Origin: Bizionia saleffrena
GTDB lineage: Bacteria > Bacteroidota > Bacteroidia > Flavobacteriales > Flavobacteriaceae
Length of the DNA stretch: 64,000 nucleotides
Direction of reading: 5' to 3'
NCBI RefSeq assembly: GCF_008086175.1
Contig: NZ_VSKM01000004.1
Location: forward strand, 62,001-126,000
Below are positions 41,664-53,300 of this stretch, piece after piece (the first letter of the stretch is position 1; every line of letters starts with the position of its first letter). The position numbers and the translations under genes are program-made. Below the pieces are notes generated by a model. The model was not told where the DNA came from. It searched no databases and saw only the letters and a list, made by a program, of their open reading frames with translations.

Positions 41664-42968
41664 ATGAGAAAAATCACTATCAACATCCTGCTTTTAATAG
41701 TTACACTTAGTTGTACCTGTATTTATGCGCAACAAGAAAAGGGAATTACTGGTTTTGAGAACTGGTTAAATAATTGGACACAGTTTAAAGCCAATAAGGT
41801 TGTGTATGGAGAGCCTACTCAAATACTGAGTGGTAATATTATTAAAGACACAAAATTATATAAAAAAGATGTCTACCTCCTACTTGGTGACGTATTTGTT
41901 AAAGACAGTACAACGTTAGTTATTGAGCCCGGAACAGTAATAATCGGGGATTTCAAGACTAAGGGATCACTTACTATTAGTAATGGCTCTACCTTAATTG
42001 CTAATGGTAAAAATACAGATCCCATTATTTTCACATCAAGCCGTAGCGTAAAAAAACCAGGAGATTGGGGAGGTCTTTTCATTCTTGGTGATGCACCAAT
42101 TAATAAAAATGGTGGTACCGCAGTTTTAAATTTTGGTTTAAATCCAACAGATTCTAGAAGTATTAGCTATGGTGGCGATAATCCAAATAGTAATTCTGGA
42201 ATTTTAAGGTATGTTAGGATAGAATACGCTGGTAAAAGAACTAAAGACTATGGCTATTTTAACGCACTTACTCTCGCTGGCGTTGGTAAAGACACAACAC
42301 TAGATAACTTAATGATAAGTTATTGCGAAGGAAACTCATTCAGTATTTTAGGTGGCAATGTAACTTTAGACAAACTAGTATCTTATAGATCGAGTAGTAA
42401 TGATTATCAAATAAATTATGGTGCTCAATGTACAATAACGAACTCTTTGGCAGTAAAATCTCCTTATGTTTCTAAGGCAGGAGCTTCTAGATGTTTAAAT
42501 ATATTAAATCATGATCCAGATACAACTCCCGACTTATCGAAAACGCAAACCGTAGTCGAGGCAGAAAACCTTACTTTAATTAATATAAGTAATGACTTAG
42601 AGAATGATATCAAAATTGGTTTAGTAAACGAAGCTATCTTTATAGGAGACGCCGTTACCTTCAAAATTGATAAAAGTGTAATTTCGGGATTTAATCCTGC
42701 TGTTATATTAGGTAAGAAGATTGAAATAAATAATGAAAGCCTTGAGAAATTAGTGTTTACTAGAAATTATTTTAACAGTTGTAATGGAAATATTTTTGTC
42801 AAGGATAGAAGAAGTAATGACGATTTAGAAAACTGGTACGGAAGCAGGGCTTTCAATAATGTGTATTCAAAAGGCACAGATACGGAAACTTTTATAGATG
42901 CTAAAAACGTAGATAGCCCAGATTACAGATTACGAATTAACCGTATAATTGCTACCAATAACGAATAA
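41664..42968 (+). CDS. Secreted parallel beta-helix-like protein, first gene of the gliding run
   Basis: A 434-residue protein with a signal peptide ending near CIYAQ (residue 23). Repeated short strands with turns (LVIEPGTVIIGDFKTKGSLT, then SNGSTLIANGKNTDPIIFTS, then GDWGGLFILGDAPIN) suggest a right-handed parallel beta-helix over about residues 75-330. It lacks a T9SS sorting domain and a lipobox. The position upstream of the SprC-, SprD-, SprB- and SprF-like genes matches the extra genes at the head of the Flavobacterium johnsoniae sprB operon, so a role in gliding or surface assembly is inferred from context. The gap to the next gene is 84 bp. Confidence 0.7.
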   Translation: MRKITINILLLIVTLSCTCIYAQQEKGITGFENWLNNWTQFKANKVVYGEPTQILSGNIIKDTKLYKKDVYLLLGDVFVKDSTTLVIEPGTVIIGDFKTKGSLTISNGSTLIANGKNTDPIIFTSSRSVKKPGDWGGLFILGDAPINKNGGTAVLNFGLNPTDSRSISYGGDNPNSNSGILRYVRIEYAGKRTKDYGYFNALTLAGVGKDTTLDNLMISYCEGNSFSILGGNVTLDKLVSYRSSSNDYQINYGAQCTITNSLAVKSPYVSKAGASRCLNILNHDPDTTPDLSKTQTVVEAENLTLINISNDLENDIKIGLVNEAIFIGDAVTFKIDKSVISGFNPAVILGKKIEINNESLEKLVFTRNYFNSCNGNIFVKDRRSNDDLENWYGSRAFNNVYSKGTDTETFIDAKNVDSPDYRLRINRIIATNNE

Positions 42969-43052
42969 TAAATAATAAATGATGAGAGTGTATAAACTCT
43001 GAATATAAATTTAAAATATTAGTTATAGAATAGAAAACTACAAGCCATCCAA

Positions 43053-44516
43053 ATGTACACCAACAAATTAAACTACAAATCATACCTCCTACTATGCTTT
43101 TTAATTTTTGTTTCACAACAAAAAGTTAATTCGCAAATAGTAATAGGAACTCCGAATTTAGGCTTTACTCAAGCATGTGCTAATGCGGATTTTAATACCT
43201 ACTCTACTACTTTCGTGTTTTCTCCAGAAAATGGATTAAGTGCATCAAATCAATTTTCAATTGAATTGTCTGATGCTAATGGTGATTTTTCTAATGAAAC
43301 TACCCTATATACGTCTAACGCAGGAACGATTACAACGTCTCCAGCAACCATAAACTTCTCTTTACCAACTACAACAGCCGGTGAAAATTATAAAATCCGG
43401 ATAAAAAGTAGCGCACCTATGGCTACTAGTTCTAGTTCTAACTCTTTTGCCGCTTATTACAAAATTCAGGATGCACCATTCACTATTAATAATTTAGTGT
43501 CCACAGGTGTTTACTGTTTAGGTGGTAGTTACTTATTGTCGATAGACAATCCGGGGTCTGGTAATAACAATTCTCCCTTAAACTATTCTCAACTTACCTT
43601 TAAATGGTATAAAGAAACGGGACCGACAACTTCAATTTTTGTTTCTAATGGTGCATCATTATCAGTAAATCAAGAAGGCACCTATTTTGTAGAAACAAAT
43701 TATGGCACGTGTACTTCCAATTCATTCTCTAATCGCGTAACTGTTAGTTCGGTGGCTTCGGGAGAGACCGACGCAGGTATTGCTTCTAGTTTAGGAAATC
43801 AGTTTTGTCCAGATCAAGGGGCTACAACTTTAAGTACCATTCAAGGTAACAGTTATCAATGGTATAAAGATGGTGAAAGTATTTCTGGGGCTACAAATCA
43901 AATGTACGATACTATAGAATCGGGTACTTATGCCGTGCAAGTAGACTTAGGAAGTTGTTTTGCATCGGGTGCTATTGCAATAATGAGTGAGCTTTTTGAA
44001 AGCACTATTAATGTTGATGAAACGAATAGCATTGAAGAAGATGAATCTCTATTAGTACTCATTTCTTCTACTGCTAACAATCCAGAATTTGAATGGTATT
44101 TAGATACCGTTTTAATTCCTGATGCCACCGAAGATAATTTTGAAGCTACCGCTTATGGTAATTACAAAGTGGTAGTTACCGAAACTATGGGCTGTTTAGG
44201 ATCTCGCGAATTCTCATTTGAGATCACTAAACCTTACGATCCTTTTCCAGAGGTCGAAAATATTCCTAATTTAATAAGTCCAAACGGCGATAGCATTAAC
44301 GATACATGGATGTTACCGGCAAAATATGTAACTGGGACAGATACCCATATAGTAATTATGTCTAACAGAGGAGAAATAGTTTTACAAACCACCAATTATC
44401 TTAATAATTGGCCAGAAAACGATTTGAATCTTACAAGTATTAATCAGGTGTTTTATTACATAATAACAACGTCCGATAATGAAATTAAAAAAGGATCAAT
44501 AACATTAATTAAATAA
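43053..44516 (+). CDS. T9SS type B cargo protein (SprC-like by position)
   Basis: A 487-residue secreted protein with a signal peptide (LLLCFLIFVSQQKVNSQ, cleavage near residue 28). It contains several Ig-like beta domains with paired cysteines. The last 85 residues are a type B, gliding-motility-associated C-terminal domain: NLISPNGDSINDTWMLP is its hallmark, followed by strands ending KKGSITLIK. Type B domains direct export through T9SS and use PorP/SprF-family partners. It is followed after one base by the SprD-like gene. In F. johnsoniae, SprC occupies this place upstream of sprD-sprB-sprF; the symbol is withheld because orthology was not tested. Confidence 0.82.
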   Translation: MYTNKLNYKSYLLLCFLIFVSQQKVNSQIVIGTPNLGFTQACANADFNTYSTTFVFSPENGLSASNQFSIELSDANGDFSNETTLYTSNAGTITTSPATINFSLPTTTAGENYKIRIKSSAPMATSSSSNSFAAYYKIQDAPFTINNLVSTGVYCLGGSYLLSIDNPGSGNNNSPLNYSQLTFKWYKETGPTTSIFVSNGASLSVNQEGTYFVETNYGTCTSNSFSNRVTVSSVASGETDAGIASSLGNQFCPDQGATTLSTIQGNSYQWYKDGESISGATNQMYDTIESGTYAVQVDLGSCFASGAIAIMSELFESTINVDETNSIEEDESLLVLISSTANNPEFEWYLDTVLIPDATEDNFEATAYGNYKVVVTETMGCLGSREFSFEITKPYDPFPEVENIPNLISPNGDSINDTWMLPAKYVTGTDTHIVIMSNRGEIVLQTTNYLNNWPENDLNLTSINQVFYYIITTSDNEIKKGSITLIK

Positions 44517-44517
44517 T

Positions 44518-47313
44518 ATGAAACAACATCTTCTGGTTTTAGTTTTATGCATCTGCTCTATTCAGGTGTATTATTCTCAAGAAGATAACGGCGTAGTTGC
44601 ACTTAATATTCCCTTAAGGAATTCACTAACTTTTAACCGTTTTACTATAAACCCAACATTTAGTTTTGTGCGTGAACAGGATAAATACATTAGTCTTTCT
44701 AATAAACGAGAATGGGTAGAGTTTGAAGATGCACCACTCACCTATTTAGCAAGCTATTCAGGGCGTTTTGGCGAAAATATGGGTGCCGGAATTGCCGTAT
44801 TTCAACAAAACTATGGTGTTTTAACAACGTTTGGAGGGCTTCTAAATTTTGCGTACAATGCGAGACTAGATAGAGACAGTAATCTAACTTTTGGCCTTAA
44901 TATTGGCGCTTATAAGAGTGGTTTAAATACAGGAAAAGTAGTCACTAATTTCGATGATCCTTCATTAGAAAACGTTCCAGAAAATTTTTTAATCACCGTT
45001 AACCCAGGTATTAATTACGGCACCGGTTTTTTCGATTTCGGCATATCCCTTAAAAATATAGTTGCCTACAATTTAGAATCCTCAATGCTAATTGAAGAAA
45101 ATCCTGAACAAGGTATACAAGGACATATAATGTATACAGGATATTTAGATACGCGAGATTTTTTTGACGAAAGTAAATTTACAGGTTTGCTAAAATCTGA
45201 ATTTAGAACAGAGGAAACCATTATCTCTGGTTTGCTTATGATTACTGTTCCTAAAGGAATTTGGGCGCAAGTGGGTTATAATACTATTTACGGTGCTTCC
45301 GGAGGTCTCGGTCTTAATATTTCTCCACAAATTGCTATTGAATATAATTTTGAAAAAGCACTCGGTGATTTAACAGAGTTTGGTCCTTCTCATGAGATTT
45401 CTCTTGCTTATAGGTTTAAAAGCACAGAAAATTATGAATATAGCAGTGGTGATGAAGTCGCTGGTTTAATTTCTGGAAATAATAAAAACCGTAAAAAGAA
45501 AAAGGCTACAAAACCACAAATTGATAGAAAAGCGATTGCAGAACAAAAAGCTCAAGAACAAGCTGCCGCCGATGCCAAACGATTAGCCGAACAAAAAGCT
45601 CAAGAACAGGCTGCTGCTGACGCCAAACGATTAGCAGAACAAAAAGCTCAAGAACAGGCTGCTGCTGACGCCAAACGATTAGCAGAACAAAAAGCTCAAG
45701 AACAGGCTGCCGCCGATGCCAAACGATTAGCCGAACAGAAAGATAACGATAAAGCTGCTGCTGACGCCAAACGATTAGCCGAACAAAAAGCTCAAGAACA
45801 GGCTGCCGCCGATGCCAAACGATTAGCCGAACAACAAGCTAATGATAAAGCTGCTGCTGATGCCAAACGATTAGCCGAACAACAAGCTAAAGAGCAAGCT
45901 GCTGCTGATGCCAAACGATTAGCAGAACAACAAGCTAAAGATAAAACTGCTACTGATGCTAAACGATTAGCCGAACAACAAGCTAAAGAGCAAGCTGCTG
46001 ATGATGCTAAACGATTAGCCGAACAACAAGCTAATGATAAAGCTGCTGCTGATGCTAAATTATTAGCAGAACAACAAGCTAAAGATAAAACTGCTGCTGA
46101 TGCCAAACGATTAGCAGAACAACAAGCTAAAGATAAAACTGCTACTGATGCTAAACGATTAGCCGAACAACAAGCTAAAGAGCAAGCTGCTGCTGCTGCC
46201 AAACGATTAGCAGAACAACAAGCTAAAGATAAAACTGCTGCTGATGCCAAACGATTAGCAGAACAACAAGCTAAAGATAAAGCTGCTGCTGACGCCAAAC
46301 GATTAGCGGAACAACAAGCTAAAGAGCAAGCTGCTGATGATGCTAAACGATTAGCCGAACAACAAGCTAATGATAAAGCTGCTGCTGATGCTAAATTATT
46401 AGCAGAAGTACAAGATAAAGAAGACGCTGTTTTAAATCCTACCGACCAAGTGGGAAAAGCTATGCTTACTATTACAAAAGAAACAGAAGAATTGAAAACG
46501 ACCCAAAATGAATTATTACAAAAATTTGATAACATCGTTGAAATTAAAAACCAAGATCTTCAAGATTTAAAAGAAGAATATGAACTAAGTCTAAAGGGTA
46601 TTGTCGCTAAACCAAAACCTTTTAAAAGTATAGCAGAAGAAAACAATACTTTAAACGCTATTAAATCTGATTTAGAAGCGATTATTGAAACACGAAATGA
46701 AGAAATTGAAGCTCTAAAAAAATTATATGATGATAATTCAGACAATGATTTTGTAAAATTAGAAGGCGTTAATCTTTATTATAGAAAAGCTATCGAACGC
46801 TTAGAATTGGAACAAAAAGAAGCTGAGATTACTAAAAACGAATTAAATGCACGATTAAAAGACATTAATATAGCGACTGAATTCGAACGAAAAAGAAGAA
46901 TTAAACGTGCTGCATACGACAATGACGAACAACGCTATTTACAAGATAGAACAACACTACAAAATCTAAAGAAAACGACTACTGTAAGTACTACTTTACT
47001 GACCTCTGATGATTTTGATTTTGGAGAAATACAAAATAAAAACATTCAAATTCTTAAGGATATTAAAAATATAGATGATGGATATTATTTAGTATTAGCG
47101 GTACATAGTGATACCAATAAAAGAGATGACTTTGTAAAAAAAGTGATTAAATCTGGAAGTTCAGATGTAGATTTCTTTTACGATTTAAATTCAAGTACAT
47201 ACTATATATATATAAATAAATATGACAATATCCAGGCGGTAAACAGAGCGCTAGAATCTAAAGAAAATAAGCCCTATAACATTAATATGTCTGTAGTGAA
47301 AATAGAAAATTAA
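44518..47313 (+). CDS. PorP/SprF-barrel protein with a long repeat rod and SPOR-like end (SprD-like by position)
   Basis: A 931-residue protein. After a signal peptide (cleavage near YYSQ, residue 21), residues about 22-305 match the PorP/SprF outer-membrane family (FNRFTINPTFSFV, the G-rich strands, EISLAYRFKS at the end). Residues 340-627 are 18 perfect-length 16-residue repeats of the type LAEQQAKEQAAADAKR. Residues about 650-820 form further charged helices. The last 80 residues (YYLVLAVHSDTNKRDDFVKK ... NINMSVVKIEN) have the beta-alpha-beta pattern of a SPOR-like peptidoglycan-binding domain. The fused layout suggests a barrel linked by a TolA-like rod to the cell wall. It follows the type B cargo gene by one base and precedes sprB by 73 bp. 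Confidence 0.8.
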   Translation: MKQHLLVLVLCICSIQVYYSQEDNGVVALNIPLRNSLTFNRFTINPTFSFVREQDKYISLSNKREWVEFEDAPLTYLASYSGRFGENMGAGIAVFQQNYGVLTTFGGLLNFAYNARLDRDSNLTFGLNIGAYKSGLNTGKVVTNFDDPSLENVPENFLITVNPGINYGTGFFDFGISLKNIVAYNLESSMLIEENPEQGIQGHIMYTGYLDTRDFFDESKFTGLLKSEFRTEETIISGLLMITVPKGIWAQVGYNTIYGASGGLGLNISPQIAIEYNFEKALGDLTEFGPSHEISLAYRFKSTENYEYSSGDEVAGLISGNNKNRKKKKATKPQIDRKAIAEQKAQEQAAADAKRLAEQKAQEQAAADAKRLAEQKAQEQAAADAKRLAEQKAQEQAAADAKRLAEQKDNDKAAADAKRLAEQKAQEQAAADAKRLAEQQANDKAAADAKRLAEQQAKEQAAADAKRLAEQQAKDKTATDAKRLAEQQAKEQAADDAKRLAEQQANDKAAADAKLLAEQQAKDKTAADAKRLAEQQAKDKTATDAKRLAEQQAKEQAAAAAKRLAEQQAKDKTAADAKRLAEQQAKDKAAADAKRLAEQQAKEQAADDAKRLAEQQANDKAAADAKLLAEVQDKEDAVLNPTDQVGKAMLTITKETEELKTTQNELLQKFDNIVEIKNQDLQDLKEEYELSLKGIVAKPKPFKSIAEENNTLNAIKSDLEAIIETRNEEIEALKKLYDDNSDNDFVKLEGVNLYYRKAIERLELEQKEAEITKNELNARLKDINIATEFERKRRIKRAAYDNDEQRYLQDRTTLQNLKKTTTVSTTLLTSDDFDFGEIQNKNIQILKDIKNIDDGYYLVLAVHSDTNKRDDFVKKVIKSGSSDVDFFYDLNSSTYYIYINKYDNIQAVNRALESKENKPYNINMSVVKIEN
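45535..46398 (+). repeat. 18 tandem 48-bp repeats in the rod region
   Basis: Eighteen consecutive 48-bp units encode 16-residue copies of LAEQxAxxxAAxDAKR. A nineteenth, degenerate unit follows. The first six units use AEQKAQ, later ones AEQQAK or AEQQAN. Units 10-11 and 17-18 encode the same pair, a sign of block duplication seven units apart. The period is a multiple of three, so unit gain or loss keeps the frame. Confidence 0.95.
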
Positions 47314-47334
47314 TAAACTAAATAATCTTCGTTT

Positions 47335-47364
47335 TGTTATCAATTCCCCCTAAAGTTGATAACA
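47335..47364 (+). promoter_or_regulatory. Intercistronic hairpin before sprB
   Basis: TGTTATCAA (47335-47343) and TTGATAACA (47356-47364) form a perfect 9-bp stem with a 12-nt loop containing five C. It lies 22 bp before the sprB ATG, in the only sizeable gap of this gene pair, and no T-run follows. It may set the sprD-like to sprB ratio by mRNA processing or stability. Confidence 0.5.
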
Positions 47365-47386
47365 GAATGAGCGTAAAATTAAAATT

Positions 47387-50300
47387 ATGGAAAGTCCTAC
47401 TATTTCTAAATTAACCATTGCTGTACTACTATTCTTCATAGGTTTCGCATCCTATGCTCAAAATTATGAACCATTTGCCCCTAGATTCAACGAGGATTTA
47501 AAAGGAGACATCATACTTATTGGTAACAATATTCTTGGCCCAGATAATAATGCCTTTAATGACGATGATGAATATAACCACAATGTGGATATGCGTTATA
47601 TTGACATTGACGGTGATAATACAACGTTTAGTTCTTCAAGTGCCGATTTGGATATCCCGAATCCGAATTGCTATGGTATAATATATGCTGGTTTGTATTG
47701 GGGGGCGGTTAATCCTGGTAACGAACCTATAACAGACGTAAAATTAAAAGGACCAACAGGTGCCTATAATGATATACAAGGAACCATTATTTACAACGCT
47801 AATGGTACATCTGTAGACGGGGGGAATAGCTTTTCTTATGCGTGTTATGCAGATGTTACAGATATAGTTACAACTCTAGGTACCGATTTGGGTACTTATA
47901 CGGTCGCTAATGTCTCTTCCGGCGAAGGTGAAACTTCAACTTTTAATCCGTACAACGGTACAGGTCAATCTGCTGGATGGTCTCTTTTTGTAGTTTATGA
48001 AGATCCTACTCTACCGGGTAAATCCATTACAAGTTTTGATGGTTTTAGTTCCATTAATGTCTCTGGTAATGCAAGCTTAGATATTCCTATTAATGGTTTT
48101 AGAACCGTTCCTGCTCCTGCTCCAGTACGCGCAAATTTTGCTTTTGCAACTCTAGAAGGAGACAAAGCAATTACGGGTGATAGATTATTGTTAAATGGTG
48201 TAAGTTTATCTGCAACGGATCGTCCTGTAAATAATTTTTTTAATAGTTCTGTAACACAATTAAATGCGCTACCAGTTAATAACAGAGTGCCTAATAGCAC
48301 CAACACCTTAGGTTTCGATACAGGCGTTATGGAAATACCAAATCCTTCCAATGGTGTAATTGCGAATGATGCAACATCAGCGACCATTAGTCTAGAAACA
48401 AGTGGAGATACTTATTTTCAGTATTTTTTCGCTTTCGCCGTAGAAATAATTGAACCCACTATAGTACTAACCAAAATTGTAGAAGATGATGCTGGTAATG
48501 ATATTGGCGGACAAACCGTTGGTTTATCTACCCCTTTAAATTATGTTATAGGTTTTCAAAATATAGGGAACGATAATGCCACTAATTTTCAGATTAGGGA
48601 TATTCTTCCTATAAATATCGTATTTAATTATCCTACCGATCTAGTACTTCCACCTGGCGTAACAGTAGTAAGTTACAATCCTGTTACTCGAGAGCTAATA
48701 TTAAATATTGAAGATTATTTGGTTGAAGAAAACGATCCTGTTTATGAAATTAGGATAGAAGTTGAAACAGTAGAAAGTTGCCAACAATTGGCAGATGCGT
48801 GCTCAAATATTATTAACAACCAAGCGTATGCAACATACAATGGTTTTTTCAACCCTACATTTCAAATTTCTGACGATCCAAGCCTTAATAGTAACACAGG
48901 TTGTTTACTAACGCCGCAAGCAACTAACTTTTTAGCCAATCTTGATGATTGTGTTTTTACCCAAAACGAAGTGCTTTGTGGTTCTAGTTTAGAAATGACT
49001 GCTGCAAACGGTTACGACACTTATTCTTGGTCTACAAGCGCAACTGGTTCTCCAGTAATTGGAACAGACCAAACAGTTACTGTTACAGAAACAGGAACCT
49101 ATTATGTGTTTAATACTGCTATAGCGCCTTGCCAATCCATTGTACAAGAATTTGTTGTGACGCTTTATGGTGGCGATGTAGAAAATCCTATCATACCGTA
49201 TGCAGATGAAGTCGTTACCTGTCCCAACGACGGTAAATTATTGCCAAACATTTTTCTATGTGGTGCAAATGATACGCGAAATATCCAAACGAACATTTCG
49301 GGTGCGTCAACAATGATTTGGGAACAATTAGATGAGTCTAGCTGCACTGCCGTTTCTAATACGGATTGTGCTAATGAAGACGATGCTTGCGTTTGGAATG
49401 AAGTAGCTACAGGGCCTAACTTTTTAGCGAATGCGTCTGGGCAGTTCAGACTTACGATTAATTATTCGGGAGGGTGTTTTGTACAGTTCTATTTTAATGT
49501 CTATCAAAACTTATTAGATCCAACAGTTATTTCAAACGATATTATCTGTACAACCCCTGGAAGTATTACTGTTAACAATGTACCAACTGGTTACGAATAT
49601 AGCTTAGACGATATTACCTACCAAAACAGCAATGTTTTTACAGTTAATACTGCTGGAACTTATACAGTTTACATAAAACAAATTGATGTTACAACGAACC
49701 CTTGTGTGTTTACAGTACCAGATATTCAAATTAGAGAACGTGACTTTACAGTATCTTCAACTATTACACAACCGCTTTGTTACGGTGATTTGGGGAGTAT
49801 TCAATTGGCTGCTAATGATGTAGAGCCGCAATATTCATATGCCTTATATGAAAATGGAACTTTAGTAAATAGTGTTGGACCTATTTTAGAAAATACGTAT
49901 TCTTTCGATAATTTAAATCCCGGAACGTATACCGCTACAGTAGAAACTGAAGATGGTTGTACCTATTCTGAAGACATCACTATCATAGAGCCTCCATTGC
50001 TAACCGTTACCGCTGCTATTACTAGTCCATTAACCTGTAATAATGGAGAGATTACAGTATATCCTGAAGGTGGAACACCACCATACTTTTATTTTGTAAA
50101 TAGCGCTACCGATTTTCAAACGGTACCAGAAATACTGGTTATTTCTGCAGGTGTTTTTGACATCACAGTGGTCGATTCTAATAATTGTAGCGCAACGACT
50201 ACCATTACAGTAGACGAATTACCTGAACCAGAATATACCATTAGCCAAACAGATATCTTGTGCTATAATGATAACACGGGAACAATTCAAATTAATGTAA

Positions 50301-53300
50301 CGGAAGCCAACGGATACACATTAGAATTTAGTATAGACAATGGAGCTACTTACAACACTAATTCTTTATTTTCGAATCTTACTGCTGGTAATTATGACGT
50401 ATTAATTAAATATTCACTTGGTGGTTCAGAATGTTTTACAACAGCACAAATAATTACTATAAATCAACCCGATGAAGCTTTAACAGCTACTGCAGGAATT
50501 TCTGAACTGGCAGGTTGCGGTCCGTCTGGAGAAGGTACCATTCGCATTACAAATCCTCAGGGCGGAACACCATTTCCTGCACCAAATTTCTATGAGTATA
50601 GTTTTGATAATCAAGCCACTTGGACGACGTCAAATGACGCCTATGTAACCCCAGGGACTTATACTGTTTATGTTCGTGATGCTAATGGATGTGTTTTTGC
50701 TATGCAAGATATTATCTTAGATCAAGAACCTCCTGCACCAACAATCGCTTTAGGCGACACTATTTTTAATTGTGATGGCTCAGGAAACGCGACTGTAACA
50801 GTCACTAATAATGGCGGCTCCTCTTATAGTTACGATTATTTATTAGACGGAGTGCCTAATCCAAATACAACAGATCCTCAAACATTTATAAATGTTCCTT
50901 CTGGTTCTCATACTATTAGTGTAGAGTATACCTTATTAACGGTCTCAACATTTAGTAATTTATTATACGAGACTTTTGGGTATGGTGAAGACACCACTTC
51001 TCCTGGAATTAATCCAACTTACTACTGTTTTGAAAGACAGGTTACAGCAACACAATGTGGTAATAGTCCGGCTATTAACGATGGTGAGTATTCTGTTACT
51101 TCCAATATAGAAAACCCTTTTGGTTCGTGGATAAACCCTTTAGACCACACACCTGCAACCACTCCACCAACACCAGATGGAAGGTTTATGGTTGTAAATA
51201 TTGGAGCTTCGATACCGGCATCCGAAATTTTATATCAAAAACAAATTATTGATATCATTCCGAATCAACCAATACAAGTTGAGTTTGCAGCTATGAATTT
51301 ATTGCAAACAGGAAATAATCAATTCGATCCTAATTTGAGAGTTGCCTTAGTGGATGGTTCTGGTACAGAAATTTCTTTCTACAATACAGGAGATATCCCT
51401 AAAACTGAAAATTGGGTTGAATATCCTACAACACCTATAACTCTAGATCCCGGAGCTAATACCAGTTTAACCTTTATATTACGCTCTAACGTACAACAAG
51501 TTAGTGGTAACGACGTCGCGATAGATGATTTAAAAGTATATCAACTTCCTGCTGCTTGTGCTACAATTGTAGATTTTCCTTTTGTAGTTCCTTCAGGAAA
51601 TGCTTTTACTGCTGATGTAACAGGAACTTCAATGGTTAGTTGTGCAGGTGCTTCGGACGGAACGTTTACAATTGCAGCTCAAAATTTTGATCCGACTTTA
51701 GGTTTCCAATATTCTACAGATAATGGAACAACGTGGTTTACACAAATGACTTCTCCTTATACCATAACAGGATTGTCTGATGGTAATTACGATATTCAAA
51801 TACGTTATGATGACACAGCTGACACTTGTCTTTTTACTTTTACAGAAACAATAAGCGCTCCAGATCCTTTAGCTGTTACTACTACCAATACCGAAGTAAC
51901 GTGCTTAGATGGTGCGACAATTACAGCATCTACAACGGGTGGAACACCTGCCTATTCTTATCAATTAATTGATACAGTCGCTCCTTTTACAGTAACCGAT
52001 TTTCAAGGAAATGATACGTTAACTAATGTTGCTCCCGGAACGTATACTGTTGAAGCGACGGATTCTCTTGGCTGTACAGCATCTACTACGGTTACCTTAG
52101 ATGCGCCAGATATTCCAGAGGCGATTATAAGTGTTACATCTGATTTTTGTTATGATACTACTGACGCTACAACACTTGAAGTATCGGCATCTTCAGGTCA
52201 ACCACCTTACCAGTTTAGTAGTAATGGTGGCGCGTTTCAAACGAGTAATATATTTGATAATTTAACACCTGGAACGTATACCATTATCGTTAGAGATGCT
52301 TATGGATGTGAGGTAACGTTACCAGCTCAAATTATAGAGCCACAATTAACGCTTACTACTGTTTTAACCGAAGATTTAGATTGTACTGCTACACCAGATG
52401 CAGAGATTACAGGAACTATTTCAGGTGGATATGCACCTTATACTTATGCGATTTCAATAAATAGTGGTGCGTATACAACTTTAGGTACAACAGGAACTCC
52501 TTTTACCTATACCACAGGGACATCGGGAACTTATCAGTTTCAAGTTACAGATGCTCAAGGTTGTACTGCAGAATCCGGTATAACTACGATTTCACCGTTA
52601 TCAAATCCAACGGCAACAGCAACCTCAGTCGATCCATTGTGTTTTAATGGCGCTGCAGGCGAAGTACAATTATTTGGATCAGGAGGTTTAGGAGGTTACA
52701 CGTTTAGTTTTGATGGCGGTGCTTTTACAACACCATCATTATACACGAATTTAAGTGCGAATACGTCGTATACTTATCAAGTACAAGATAGCAATGCGTG
52801 TTTATCACCTATTTATACAATCACACTAAATAACCCTTCAGAAATAGAAGCCATAGCTTCTGTACCAAATAATACTATGTGTAGTGCGACAACTTTGATT
52901 ACAGTTGCTGCAACAGGAGGTACAGGAAGTTATACCTATAGTTTTGAAGGCGGTGCTTATTCAAATACGAATACATATACAGTAACTAATACTGCAACGA
53001 CACAAACTATAACCTATTCTGTAAAAGATACTAATGGGTGTATAGATACAGAAACCATAGTTATTTCACCTTACAATCCTCCAACGGGAATGACATTTGC
53101 AGATTCAAATGCAATTACTTGTAATGATGCCACAACAGATGTAACTATAACACCAACAGGAGGTGTAGGCCCATTTGAGTTTGTAATTACTGCTCCTGCA
53201 GCAGCAACTACAAATGTATCCGGAGTAAGCACGGGTGTTTTCACTGGGTTAACACCTGGGAATTACATCTTCGAAATTACGGATACTAACGGGTGTACAA

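Noticed and set aside
45535-46398. Regular 48-bp repeats as a CRISPR array
   Set aside because: The units are contiguous without unique spacers, lie within a coding frame and encode a regular helix; no cas genes are present.
45792-46535. 247-codon open frame on the minus strand across the repeat array
   Set aside because: It is the antisense shadow of the 48-bp repeats; its product is a Leu/Ala/Ser/Cys repeat with no start signals, and the plus-strand gene explains the region.
47995-48387. 130-codon minus-strand frame inside sprB
   Set aside because: Antisense shadow; no promoter, signal peptide or recognised domain, and the plus frame is part of a continuous 4620-codon gene.
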